The notes under the pieces were generated by a model. That model saw only the letters and a program-made list of their open reading frames with translations, was not told where the DNA came from and did no database searches. The translations under genes and the position numbers were made by a program. A stretch of 64,000 bases of DNA from Chitinophagales bacterium (GTDB lineage Bacteria > Bacteroidota > Bacteroidia > Chitinophagales > JADIYW01): positions 248,001 to 312,000 of the forward strand of contig JAMLHJ010000002.1 in the NCBI GenBank assembly GCA_023957245.1, in the 5' to 3' direction. Position 1 is the first letter of the stretch. Each line of letters opens with the position of its first letter. Positions 27,964 to 36,935 of the stretch are shown in pieces.

Positions 27964-28374
27964 TTATAATGTCATATACTCTGCTTTCGCATTGAATGAC
28001 GGACAATCTTTTTTCACCCCAGGGAAATCTCTATGCCCTTGTATAATTGCATGAGGATAATTGCCCTTTAGCTCTGTCAACAGATTGATTAAGCTGTTTT
28101 TTTGAGCCGTGGTTCTATTATCTATAGCCTTACCTGTGTTATCTACTCCTCCGATATAAGCAACATTGATACTTTTTGAATTATACCCTTTCACGCCATT
28201 GCTGACCTGACTGACAGGCAATAATGACACCACTTGACCATCTGCCTTGATGATATAATGATAACCAGGCATCTTCCAACCCAACTCAGCGTGCCAGTAT
28301 CTTTGCATAGAAGACACAGTCGCACTTTGTGGCGTAGCTGTACAGTGTACTACTATATAATCAATCTGTCTCAT
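27964..28374 (-). CDS. endolysin, N-acetylmuramoyl-L-alanine amidase
   Basis: A 136-residue single-domain amidase (Amidase_2/T7 lysozyme-like fold). It has zinc ligands in YIVVHCTATP (residue 10) and in GHRDFPGVKKDCPSF near the C-terminus, and the central YHYIIKADGQVVSL. It cuts the bond between MurNAc and L-Ala in peptidoglycan at lysis. There is no signal peptide, so export by a holin is expected. Overlaps the upstream gene by 1 bp. Confidence 0.9.
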   Translation of the reverse strand: MRQIDYIVVHCTATPQSATVSSMQRYWHAELGWKMPGYHYIIKADGQVVSLLPVSQVSNGVKGYNSKSINVAYIGGVDNTGKAIDNRTTAQKNSLINLLTELKGNYPHAIIQGHRDFPGVKKDCPSFNAKAEYMTL

Positions 28375-28991
28375 TATGCGGCAGCTTCAATAGTAAATGT
28401 GACCGTTCCTTCTACAAATCCACTATAGGCAATCGCTTTAATTGTTACAGCTCCTTCTGCCAGCATTGTTACTACACCTTCATCATCCACAGTCGCTTTC
28501 TGTTCATCAGAGCTGACAAAATATACTGAGGTGTCCACCTGATCTGTAGCAGGCGTAATTGTCAATGCAAGATTGACTGTTTCTCCTACTTTAGGGGCTA
28601 CAACTGCTGCAATAGCTATTGCGGAAGGTGATTTTCCTACATAATCTTCTAATGCTTTAATGACCGACTTTCTATTCTTTCCACTCTGCTCACTAGCAAT
28701 ATACCCATTGGCTACACTTCTTTGTAGCGACTTTATACCTGCAATTACGATAGCTGCATTAGCAGATAAGTAATCCACAGAAGTTTCACTTTCTACATCG
28801 GGCGTACTATCACCTTTAGAGTAGGCATATACAGACAGACCGCTCGCCTGTGCGTGTAAGTATGCACGATTCTCACTTCTGAATAAATAGCCATCTGAAG
28901 TTGCATAGCACATTGTATCATGCTCATAAGTATCAAAGTGAGTTCCTACTTTTGTTTTCAGCGCATTGGCTGTATAATGTTGTCTTTTCAC
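28374..28991 (-). CDS. head-region protein with C-terminal Ig-like (Big_2) domain
   Basis: A 205-residue protein just downstream of the major capsid gene, after the terminator. The last 75 residues look like a bacterial Ig-like domain of the Big_2 type (VYFVSSDEQKATVDDEGVVT, followed by GAVTIKAIAYSGFVEGTVTF). Ig-like domains on phage heads or tails often decorate the particle and bind surface sugars. The N-terminal half is unrecognised. A decoration or head-completion protein is likely. Confidence 0.6.
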   Translation of the reverse strand: MKRQHYTANALKTKVGTHFDTYEHDTMCYATSDGYLFRSENRAYLHAQASGLSVYAYSKGDSTPDVESETSVDYLSANAAIVIAGIKSLQRSVANGYIASEQSGKNRKSVIKALEDYVGKSPSAIAIAAVVAPKVGETVNLALTITPATDQVDTSVYFVSSDEQKATVDDEGVVTMLAEGAVTIKAIAYSGFVEGTVTFTIEAAA

Positions 28992-29010
28992 GTTATTGAT
29001 TTTTGATTTT

Positions 29011-29039
29011 AAAAAATAGGGCTGTCATAAAACAGCCCT
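29011..29039 (-). terminator. intrinsic terminator after the major capsid gene
   Basis: Read on the minus strand, GGGCTGT and ACAGCCC form a perfect 7-bp stem around 6 nt, followed by TATTTTTT. It may cut transcription after the capsid gene, giving more capsid than tail message. Confidence 0.8.
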
Positions 29040-29045
29040 TGGTTG

Positions 29046-30026
29046 CTACACCGTACCATCTACGAAGGCAGCAATGCCTTCGCTTCTAAATGCTACTCCA
29101 ATGAAGTGTAATCTAAAGCCGATAGTACTCTCCCTATACTCAGGGTTTTCTTTTGCATCTCTTGCATATCTGATAACAGAACCTCTCGCTTTTGCAGTAC
29201 TTCTTTTGTGAAAGACAACAGAGGCATCTTTACCAGCATCTGAGCTTTCAAAAGGAAGTTTTTCAAGCCCTGCATTATACTTAGGCGGATAAGTAGCTTC
29301 ATAGGTCTTAAAGCCATAGAAGTTATCTGCTATCGCACCGCTACTTGTATTTTGATACCTTGTTGCAAATCCCTTGTCTTCAATAAGTAAGTCTGCCACA
29401 TGATCAGGAGATAAGACTAATACTCTTCCAGACTTAGGTACATTCAACTTGTCAAGCTGTTTTTTGAGTGTAATCAAGTCTTTTGAACACAAACGCTTTC
29501 TTCCATTGTCAGCGTCACCAGTAGTCTCTAATACTGGAGTTGCACCCGAATTTTCATCTGGAGCAATGGCATGCAATGCATGCTCTAATGTCTTGTCTTC
29601 AAGTTCTTCTCTATGCTGCAACTGCACATCAGATACTTTCTCATAAGGCAATGCATACAGCTCATCATCTGTTACAGTTGTATTTTCTGTATCGTATTTG
29701 TTGAGAGCCAATACCACCTGACCATCTTCTCTGTTATTGCTCACAATAGGATAGATATTGTTATTGATCAATACCTTTGGAGCTGCACCTTGTACCGGTA
29801 TCTTGATAACATCATTGTTGACCCATTGATTTTTACTCGGCACTTCTTCCAGCCAACTGCCATCATGTCTGAATTGTTTTATCATCTCCTTTTCTGCCAG
29901 TTCATTTTTTATTGGCAAGGCAACCACTGCCACCGCAGCCAGTGCAAATACTGCATGTCCTTCAACAATGCAATCCAAGGCAGTTACTACTGCCAAAATC
30001 ATTAGTGTTAATATCCACTTTTTCAT
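29046..30026 (-). CDS. major capsid protein
   Basis: A 326-residue protein placed directly after the protease/scaffold gene. It has HK97-fold-type features: a helical segment EDKTLEHALHAI, the DLITLKKQLDKLNVPKSGRV spine, then LVLSPDHVADLLIEDKGFAT and DNFYGFKTYEATYPP. The C-terminal segment IGFRLHFIGVAFRSEGIAAF is also typical. The first 40 residues are strongly hydrophobic (MKKWILTLMILAVVTALD and on), odd for a capsid, and may be a cleaved delta-domain or a membrane-targeting peptide. Confidence 0.78.
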   Translation of the reverse strand: MKKWILTLMILAVVTALDCIVEGHAVFALAAVAVVALPIKNELAEKEMIKQFRHDGSWLEEVPSKNQWVNNDVIKIPVQGAAPKVLINNNIYPIVSNNREDGQVVLALNKYDTENTTVTDDELYALPYEKVSDVQLQHREELEDKTLEHALHAIAPDENSGATPVLETTGDADNGRKRLCSKDLITLKKQLDKLNVPKSGRVLVLSPDHVADLLIEDKGFATRYQNTSSGAIADNFYGFKTYEATYPPKYNAGLEKLPFESSDAGKDASVVFHKRSTAKARGSVIRYARDAKENPEYRESTIGFRLHFIGVAFRSEGIAAFVDGTV

Positions 30027-30027
30027 A

Positions 30028-30178
30028 ATTTTTGTTTTTTAGTTTTTAGTATTGGGTATTGGGTAGTGAGTATTGGGTATTGAGATTTAAGAGCCAAGAG
30101 CCAAGAATCAAGACTTTTCGTCCTTCGTAATTCGTAATTCGTAACTCATAAATCATAAATCTTAACTCATAAATCATA
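30028..30178 (-). repeat. composite heptamer repeat 2 (protease-capsid gap)
   Basis: The whole gap consists of TTATGA-type, ACGAAGG, TCTTGGC/TCTTGAT, CCAATAC and CTAAAAA heptamer blocks in the order seen in the other copies. Confidence 0.8.
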
Positions 30179-31316
30179 AATTGCTTGCCAAATACGCTTT
30201 TTCCAATTCAGCAAATTTTTTCGGGTCATTGACTGCAAGAGCTTCTAAGCCTTTAGGATCATTAGCAAGATAATCGTCAAAAGTCCATTTGCTTTTAATA
30301 GCTTCTCCTGAACTGTCATCATCTATCTGGACTGATAATTTTGTGATAGACGGCATCACACTCAATGCCTTTTTTGTTGATTCAAAATCCTTGCGTGCCA
30401 AATCCTTATAAGTAGCTACCATATCAGCACCTATCTTTTTGTCTTTCACCGCATCAGCTACCAGCGCACTGATCACCGCTTCTTGCTGTTTGTCTATTAA
30501 GGCTTGAAGTGCCTCTGTTTTTTCTGCACTCTTTCCCAGTGCTTCTACAGCTTCCAATATTTGTGCATCCGTAGCATCTTTTGCCAGCTTGAGCGTGGCA
30601 ATCAATTCATCTCTGTTTTCCATGTTGTTGTCTGATTTTAATGCTTTTATTTCTATTGTATGAGGTGCGCCACACGCCGCTATCATCATAGCTGTCTGTG
30701 GGCTTACTTTTTCTTTTTGTGTCATCACTTCGGTGATAAAACCATTTTCTAAAGCCTCTTTGGCTGTCAACCATACATCTCCTTTTGACCAGTTTTGTTC
30801 TATCTCATCTTCTTTCAGTCCAGTCAATTCTGAATATCTACTGCGATATTGATTGGTGATATCTCGCAATAACTTTAATCTGCTGGCAACCTCATCTTCA
30901 TTGCCCTCTATCCACGCTTTAGGCTTATGATACATATACTGACCATTGGTAGGCATTTTAAATTGATCGCAATAAGAGGCTATCAAAGTAGCAGCAGATG
31001 CCACGATAGCACCGCCTATACCTACAACACTACCCTCAAATCTCGAAAGCTCATTGATAATCTGATTGGCGGAAAATACATCACCACCCGGAGAGTTGAT
31101 ATACAACACTACATCTGCGACACCATCCTCTATTAACCTATCCAACTCATACTTAAATTCCGAATGAGAAAAACTCCATATCGTTCCTTCGATATGTATA
31201 TGCGCTTTGCCCTCTTTCTTCTCTGCTCGAATATTCAAAGGATAACGCTTAGCTATCTCTGACCAATCTCTATCTCCGTGAGCTACTATCAACAATGCTT
31301 GTTTGTTTATGTGCAT
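30174..31316 (-). CDS. ClpP-like head maturation protease with scaffold tail
   Basis: A 380-residue protein. The S14/ClpP-type protease domain spans about residues 30-200: VADVVLYINSPGGDVFSANQ, the active-site Ser in IVASAATLIAS, and the His in YMYHKPKAW. The C-terminal half (about 215-380) is Lys/Glu/Ala-rich and helical and serves as the internal scaffold. The protease cleaves scaffold and capsid during head maturation. I start at ATG 31316; the in-frame TTG at 31343 overlaps the late promoter element. Confidence 0.85.
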   Translation of the reverse strand: MHINKQALLIVAHGDRDWSEIAKRYPLNIRAEKKEGKAHIHIEGTIWSFSHSEFKYELDRLIEDGVADVVLYINSPGGDVFSANQIINELSRFEGSVVGIGGAIVASAATLIASYCDQFKMPTNGQYMYHKPKAWIEGNEDEVASRLKLLRDITNQYRSRYSELTGLKEDEIEQNWSKGDVWLTAKEALENGFITEVMTQKEKVSPQTAMMIAACGAPHTIEIKALKSDNNMENRDELIATLKLAKDATDAQILEAVEALGKSAEKTEALQALIDKQQEAVISALVADAVKDKKIGADMVATYKDLARKDFESTKKALSVMPSITKLSVQIDDDSSGEAIKSKWTFDDYLANDPKGLEALAVNDPKKFAELEKAYLASNL

Positions 31317-31340
31317 CTGAACTGCTTTAAAATTCTTCCA

Positions 31341-31475
31341 CAAACTTGGCAGGCTTTTTTCTTTTTTAAAAATCTCGATTCCAAATCATACCGTAAATAC
31401 GGTATGATTCAGACAGTAAACACGGTACGATTTGGAATCGACTTTTCTTTAACAATATCCTTACCTGCATCTTTG
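31341..31475. promoter_or_regulatory. bidirectional late promoter with 65-bp dyad
   Basis: A dyad at 31376-31440 has outer arms CGATTCCAAATC and GATTTGGAATCG, and an inner pair ATCATACCGT/ACGGTATGAT around AAAT. A third half-site is ACGGTACGAT at 31422-31431. On each side, exactly 27 nt beyond the dyad, comes a TAnnTTTG-like element: CATCTTTG (31468-31475, plus) and CAAGTTTG (31348-31341, minus). The two late operons start here in opposite directions, so an activator bound to the dyad would switch on both. Confidence 0.72.
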
Positions 31476-31492
31476 TATGACAAATAAATGCT

Positions 31493-31990
31493 ATGGCAAA
31501 AGACAAAGAAAAGGCAGTGGCAAAAAAGCTATTCATCGAACAACTCATGAGTCGCAAGGATATCGCTGAATATATAGGTATTACAGAAAAGACTGTGGGC
31601 AAATGGGTGCAAGTCGAAAATTGGGAGCAAATCAGAGATGCCAAACTCAATAATAGCAAGTCAAGAAGCGAAAATATTAAAAAGGTGATTGACGAGCTGA
31701 CCAATATGACCTTACAGATCATTGAAAAAATCAAACATGCAGAAAAGCATGGAGATACTGATACGTTGTTGAACCTCAAAAAAGAGACTACTCGTCTAAG
31801 TCAAGAAGTGGCGATGTACAACAAAGCATTAGAGAAATTAGAAGCTGAGTATAAAATCAGCCTTTCCACCTATCTCGATGTGATGGAAGATATCTTCCAG
31901 TCACTCAACAGACACAACCATCAGCTGTGGATGCAGACACTCGACTTTCAAAAACAACACCTGCAAAGTGTAGCCAATAAAATCGGTTAA
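31493..31990 (+). CDS. terminase small subunit-like protein (DUF1804 type)
   Basis: A 165-residue protein with an N-terminal helix-turn-helix (LMSRKDIAEYIGITEKTVGK, then WVQVENWEQIRDAKL), as found in small terminases and Mu gp27-like proteins. A long helical region follows. It is directly upstream of the large subunit, two nt apart. It should recognise phage DNA for headful packaging. It is the first gene of the plus-strand late operon. Confidence 0.75.
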   Translation: MAKDKEKAVAKKLFIEQLMSRKDIAEYIGITEKTVGKWVQVENWEQIRDAKLNNSKSRSENIKKVIDELTNMTLQIIEKIKHAEKHGDTDTLLNLKKETTRLSQEVAMYNKALEKLEAEYKISLSTYLDVMEDIFQSLNRHNHQLWMQTLDFQKQHLQSVANKIG

Positions 31991-31992
31991 GC

Positions 31993-33513
31993 ATGAAAAA
32001 AACGGATAAGCTAAGAGTAGAGGCATACCAAAAGAGCTTGGAGCTGGCAAAGTCCAGAGGCTTGGCTAATCCTTTTGAGTCCGAATGGGAGCAAAAACAG
32101 GCCATCGAAAGAGCAAAAAACGATTATGCTTTTATGGTCAAGAGATACTTTCCGCATTATGCAGCTTTTGATACTCCTGATTTTCATATTGACTTTGCCA
32201 AAAAAGTAAAAGCCAATCCTGCATTCAAGGGATTTGCACAGTGGGGACGTGGACTGGCTAAGTCTGTAGTCAATAATATCATGCTACCTTTCTGGCTTTG
32301 GATCAATGAAGAACAGTGCTACTTCGTACTCATAGGAAACAACTATGACAGAGCCGCACAGCTACTTGACGACATCAGAGCCGAGTTTGAAGCCAATCCG
32401 CAAATACAAAAGGATTTTGGCACACAAATCAATCCAGGTAATTGGGAGTCGGGCTTCTTTATCACCAAAAGTGGATTTATCGGACAAGCTATCGGTGCTG
32501 GGCAATCTGCAAGAGGATTGAGAGTCAAAGACAAAAGACCCTCTCATATTGTGGCAGATGACTTAGAAACTAAAGACATCAACAAAAATCCAAAAAGACA
32601 AAGAGAATACGCCAAATGGATAGAAGCTGAAATATTGCCGACCATGGATGGCGATGTCAGACGTTTTGTACAGGCAAACAACAAGTATGCAAAACGGATG
32701 ATACAAACCATACTACAAGAGGAACATCCGGACTGGCTTGTGCATCAAATCAATGCTTACGACCCAGTGACATACCAGCCTGCATGGCAGGGTAAGTATT
32801 CTGCTACTTACTACAAGAGCTTAGAAACTGAAATAGGCATCATTGCAGCAAAAAGCGAATATAATAACGATCCTCACAGCGAAGGAACCATATTTTTAGA
32901 GTCTCAAATACAGTTTGCCAAAAGACCACGTCTCAACCAGTTCAAAATTATTTATGGATGGTGGGATGTTGCTTATGGTGGTACTGCTACATCTGACTAC
33001 AACGCCGTAGTAGTACAAGGGCTGTACAATCCCGATTTTTGGGTTTTAGATGTTTTTCTAAAACAGTGTAAAATGGATGAAGCTATATCTTTCATGTGCC
33101 AATATCAAAAATCATTGCCTAAAACAGTGATGATACATTGGGTATTTGAAGCCCAGTTTTGGAATGATGCAGTAAAAGATACCATTGCCGTAGTAGAGAA
33201 AAAAGAGAATATCAAACTCAATATCATCAAAAAGAACGTAGCCAAAGTACGCAAATACGACAGAATACTATCTCTACAACCTTACTACCAAAACGGACGT
33301 ATCTTTTATGATGAGAGACTCAAATCTCATAACGATGCACAGCAGGCACTCTCTCAACTGTATGGCATAGAACCCGGATATTCCACCCATGATGACTACC
33401 CTGATGCGCATCAGGCTGGTATCGCCATGTTAGAACCTTATGTTACAAACGAGAACGGCGAATATGCAGAAATACTCATGGGCGATTACAAACCTTCTGA
33501 AAATTTATACTGA
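31993..33513 (+). CDS. terminase large subunit
   Basis: A 506-residue packaging motor. The Walker A-like motif GRGLAKS is near residue 85, a Walker B-like HIVADDLETKD near residue 188, and the RNase H-type nuclease begins with GWWDVAYGGTATSDYNAVVV near residue 318, holding the metal-binding Asp residues. It translocates DNA into the prohead and cuts it. The next gene starts within its stop codon. Confidence 0.88.
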   Translation: MKKTDKLRVEAYQKSLELAKSRGLANPFESEWEQKQAIERAKNDYAFMVKRYFPHYAAFDTPDFHIDFAKKVKANPAFKGFAQWGRGLAKSVVNNIMLPFWLWINEEQCYFVLIGNNYDRAAQLLDDIRAEFEANPQIQKDFGTQINPGNWESGFFITKSGFIGQAIGAGQSARGLRVKDKRPSHIVADDLETKDINKNPKRQREYAKWIEAEILPTMDGDVRRFVQANNKYAKRMIQTILQEEHPDWLVHQINAYDPVTYQPAWQGKYSATYYKSLETEIGIIAAKSEYNNDPHSEGTIFLESQIQFAKRPRLNQFKIIYGWWDVAYGGTATSDYNAVVVQGLYNPDFWVLDVFLKQCKMDEAISFMCQYQKSLPKTVMIHWVFEAQFWNDAVKDTIAVVEKKENIKLNIIKKNVAKVRKYDRILSLQPYYQNGRIFYDERLKSHNDAQQALSQLYGIEPGYSTHDDYPDAHQAGIAMLEPYVTNENGEYAEILMGDYKPSENLY

Positions 33514-33938
33514 TGATGACATATCTCGAAAAAAATGACCTCATTACTCACAGCTTTGAACGATTTATTGATGAAAGCTCTGATGACTTTGAAGATACAC
33601 TGGAAAATACTGAAGCTGAAAATATCGGTATCATAAAAAGCTATCTCGGTGCGCTCTACGATGTGGACACAATATTTGACAAGACCACACCCATTCGCAA
33701 TCCACTGCTGATACGCATACTGGTAAAAATGGTGCTGTACGACATCATCAGAAGAAATGCTGCTAGAAAAGTACCTACCGACTATGTGGAAGATTACAAA
33801 GATGCGATGAGCATACTCGAAAAGATAGCATTTAGAAAACTAGAACTGGCAGGTCTGCCACCAGCTACCGACTCAAACGGTGAAACAATCAGATATTCCA
33901 CTTATGGCAATAATTCAAACCCTAATTTTTATATATAA
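33513..33938 (+). CDS. DUF1320 (Mu gp36-like) head-completion protein
   Basis: A 141-residue protein with the DUF1320 pattern: YLEKNDLITHSFERFIDESS, EAENIGIIKSYLGALYDVD and RNPLLIRILVKMVLYDIIRR. Mu gp36 relatives act at the head-tail connector. Here it precedes the portal rather than following the capsid, a reordered position compared with Mu. Overlaps the terminase end and the portal start by 1 bp each. Confidence 0.78.
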   Translation: MMTYLEKNDLITHSFERFIDESSDDFEDTLENTEAENIGIIKSYLGALYDVDTIFDKTTPIRNPLLIRILVKMVLYDIIRRNAARKVPTDYVEDYKDAMSILEKIAFRKLELAGLPPATDSNGETIRYSTYGNNSNPNFYI

Positions 33939-36532
33939 TGGCAAACTTTCTGACAAAAATAGAGAATAGATTAGAAAACTTTTTTCTCAGCAGAGCCGAT
34001 GAAAGACAGTTGCGTGTACATGCTGAAATGAAAAAAGACAAACAATTGAGTGGTCAAATAGATATGCAACAGGAAAGCATGCAAGTACAGACTCTAAGAG
34101 AATGGAAAGCTGCACTGCTTATGGCGACTGATACGCAAAACCCTGACCGCTCTTTATTACAAACCTTATACGATAATCTACTTTTGGATAATCACCTGGC
34201 ATCTATCATAGAAAGTCGCATCATACACTCTCAGCGCGCACCATTCAAAATAATAGACAGTAGCGACAATGAGGTAGATGAACTGTCGGAACTGTTTAGA
34301 AGACCGTGGTTTGAAGACTTTGTCAAAATGGCATTAGAGGTCAGATTTAGAGGTGCGCAGCTCATAGAGCTATTTGAGCTTGACGAGCGCACCGGAGAGC
34401 TTAAAGAAGTAGAGCTTATCCCCATGGGACATTTCAATCCGGTAAAAGGTATCATCATCAAACAGCTGGGTGATGAAAACGGATGGAACTACAATCAAGC
34501 TCCACTGTCAAGATTTTACTTGCAGGTAGGCAAAGACAGAGATTTGGGTATGTTGGCAAAAATGGCACCTATCGTATTGGGTAAAAAAATGGGATGGGGA
34601 TCATGGTTGGACTACCTTGACAAATACGGTGTAGGAAATCTGTTTGTCACTACCGAACATCAAGACATGACCGCACTCAAAAGATTAGAGAATGCAGCAA
34701 GAAACTTCAAGGCGAATGGCTGGATGGTCACTAACGGCAATGAGACTTTTGAGATAAAAGGAAATGAAGCAGGCAATCCGCAAAACTTTGACCTGCTCAT
34801 GGATAGGGCTAATTCGGAAATGAGTAAGCGAGTCTTAGGTGGCGCAGGGCTAACAGATGAACGCTCTTTTGTAGGCAGTGCAGAGATACAGTTTAAACTG
34901 GCAGAAGACAGATACAACTCTGACCTTCTGCTTTTAGAAAACCTCATCAATCAAGAGCTGATACCCAGACTTGTTATGCTCAGCCCGGTATATGCACCAC
35001 TGGCAAACACTACCTTTGAGTTTAGAGACAAACCTGAAGACCTCAAAGACCTAAGAGATACAGTAGCCGCATTAGCACCACACTTCCGTATGGACGTGGA
35101 AGAAGTGAGCCAAAGATTAGGCATCACACTTTTAGACCAAAAAGACAATACAGGTATTACCGACAACGGTATTCAAAAAAAAAAGCCTGAAATAGACGCT
35201 CGTACGCAAAGGAGTATTTTATACGCCGAGCTGGATAGTTTTTACAATGATGTTTGTTGCTTGCACGAACATTCCCTTCAGGCACTCGACTTCAGTAAAT
35301 GGGATGAGCTGATAGACCAAGTGGCAAAACAAATGCACGAGGGCAAACTCAAACCTCAAGACCTCAATGTAAAAATGATACAAACCACTTATGATGAGCT
35401 GAATGATGCAGCACACCAAGGTTATGGTAAAGATTGGATTTCATTTCCATCTGACGGCAAAGGCACGCTACCCAATGAGCTGAAAAAAAACCTATACATG
35501 TTTTCAGGTGCGAAAACCTATAGTCAACTGAAGGAACTCAACGACCTGCTATATGACAAAAACGGCAAACTGAGACCTTATAATCAATATGAAGTACTGG
35601 CGAGAAAAATCAACCGTAAGTACAACAAAAACTGGCTACAGGCAGAATGGCAGACCGCAAAGACAGCAGCGCAAATGGCGCAAAAATGGGAGCAGATACA
35701 AGCCACCAAAGACCTATTCCCAAATCTCGAATTTAGAACCGTAGGAGATGACAGAGTGAGACCTGCACACAAAAAGTTAGACGGTATCATCAAACCCATA
35801 GATGACGAGTTTTGGAGTACACACTACCCACCCTTAGATTGGAGATGCAGATGTGATGCAGTGCCGACCGCCGCCGACCCCAAAGGTGAAATACCAGAAG
35901 ATATGCAAGAGCCTAAATTTGTGGGAAATGTGGGAGTTGACGGCGAGATATTTCAATCTAATCATAATTTCTTCAGACTGATTAGAAGCGATGAAAACGC
36001 AGGACGAAACATGGAGCTGATGAAATTGAATGCGCCTTATGAAGTTGTATATAAATCTAAAAATGACAAGAAAGTTTACAGGAGCATTTTCTACGATAAA
36101 TCAGACTATTCCCAAAACTTAGAAAGTGCTATCAAGATAGCAGACAATCTTAATATAGATGTACGAATCAGACCACATTTAGATACAAATATTGCAACTG
36201 GAAGAAAGAATCCTGAGTATTTCATTAATCATTATGTTTCAGACTTAAAAATAAAATTTAAAAAGGATAATTACAATGGCATCACTAATGCATTTAAAAG
36301 CGCTAGGCTTCAAAAGGTAGAGTCTATTGTTTTTGACTTTACTCACACATTTAAAACCTTAAATATTACAGAAGTAAATCGACTAATACTAAGCAACATA
36401 AACGAAAAACGAGGGAAGCAGTTTAAGGAGGTAATATTTATTTATAAAGACAACGTGGTGCGTGTAGAGAGAGAAACCATTGTAAACAAAGAACTTAGAA
36501 AAGCCCTAGAAAAGCTAAAAGCCGACTCATAA
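33938..36532 (+). CDS. fused portal (DUF935) - MuF head protein - nuclease-like C-terminal domain
   Basis: An 864-residue fusion. Residues about 1-420 are a DUF935 (Mu gp29) portal, with ETFEIKGNEAGNPQNFDLLM and VLGGAGLTDERSFVGSAEIQ. About 430-660 is a MuF-type minor head domain, with RTVGDDRVRPAHKKLDG, DDEFWSTHYPPLDWRCRCDA. The last ~170 residues form a separate domain (SAIKIADNLNIDVRIR, KNPEYFINHYVSDLKIKF, QKVESIVFDF) resembling the CdiA C-terminal tRNA-nuclease fold. MuF proteins are known to carry toxin-like tails that may be delivered with the DNA. In Mu, portal and F are separate genes. The coding end forms a terminator-like hairpin. Confidence 0.85.
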   Translation: MANFLTKIENRLENFFLSRADERQLRVHAEMKKDKQLSGQIDMQQESMQVQTLREWKAALLMATDTQNPDRSLLQTLYDNLLLDNHLASIIESRIIHSQRAPFKIIDSSDNEVDELSELFRRPWFEDFVKMALEVRFRGAQLIELFELDERTGELKEVELIPMGHFNPVKGIIIKQLGDENGWNYNQAPLSRFYLQVGKDRDLGMLAKMAPIVLGKKMGWGSWLDYLDKYGVGNLFVTTEHQDMTALKRLENAARNFKANGWMVTNGNETFEIKGNEAGNPQNFDLLMDRANSEMSKRVLGGAGLTDERSFVGSAEIQFKLAEDRYNSDLLLLENLINQELIPRLVMLSPVYAPLANTTFEFRDKPEDLKDLRDTVAALAPHFRMDVEEVSQRLGITLLDQKDNTGITDNGIQKKKPEIDARTQRSILYAELDSFYNDVCCLHEHSLQALDFSKWDELIDQVAKQMHEGKLKPQDLNVKMIQTTYDELNDAAHQGYGKDWISFPSDGKGTLPNELKKNLYMFSGAKTYSQLKELNDLLYDKNGKLRPYNQYEVLARKINRKYNKNWLQAEWQTAKTAAQMAQKWEQIQATKDLFPNLEFRTVGDDRVRPAHKKLDGIIKPIDDEFWSTHYPPLDWRCRCDAVPTAADPKGEIPEDMQEPKFVGNVGVDGEIFQSNHNFFRLIRSDENAGRNMELMKLNAPYEVVYKSKNDKKVYRSIFYDKSDYSQNLESAIKIADNLNIDVRIRPHLDTNIATGRKNPEYFINHYVSDLKIKFKKDNYNGITNAFKSARLQKVESIVFDFTHTFKTLNITEVNRLILSNINEKRGKQFKEVIFIYKDNVVRVERETIVNKELRKALEKLKADS

Positions 36533-36544
36533 GAAACGGCTTTT
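36517..36544 (+). terminator. hairpin over the stop codon of the portal fusion gene
   Basis: AAAAGCCG and CGGCTTTT form an 8-bp stem around a 12-nt loop containing the stop codon, with only four T in the tract. It could attenuate transcription into the downstream head genes, but the weak T-run leaves this open. Confidence 0.5.
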
Positions 36545-36626
36545 AGGTGGTGGGGCAAGTTGCCTATTCCCACATAAGAACTATTTCTAGCTCCTATGGA
36601 CAAATATAAGTAATAAATTTAAATAA

Positions 36627-36935
36627 ATGATAGAAGTGATTAACAAACTAAAAACCAAACGATTCTGTATGCTCAATGCGTTATACGAATTTATGGAAGG
36701 AAACACCCAAAAATGGTGCAATCTAAAAGAATTATGCCAATCCCAAGGGATTCCTTTTGACAGCAACACTTTTGCTTATCTGCAAGAAGAAGGTTTGATT
36801 AAAATGTACGGTGCCGCATTTACCTGTTTTCTTTCTCATGACGGCGTGAGGGCAATAGAAGAAGCTTGGGGGAATCCGCACAGGGAAACAATGTATTTCC
36901 CAGCCATCGCCAATATGACACCGCAAAATGGCTAA
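36627..36935 (+). CDS. small phage protein of unknown function
   Basis: A 102-residue protein with a winged-helix feel (FMEGNTQKWCNLKELCQSQG, LQEEGLIKMYGAAF). Not recognised. It is separated from the fusion gene by 94 bp and a hairpin, and overlaps the gpG-like gene by 8 bp. Being next to a toxin-like domain makes an immunity protein possible, but nothing in the sequence proves it. Confidence 0.5.
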   Translation: MIEVINKLKTKRFCMLNALYEFMEGNTQKWCNLKELCQSQGIPFDSNTFAYLQEEGLIKMYGAAFTCFLSHDGVRAIEEAWGNPHRETMYFPAIANMTPQNG

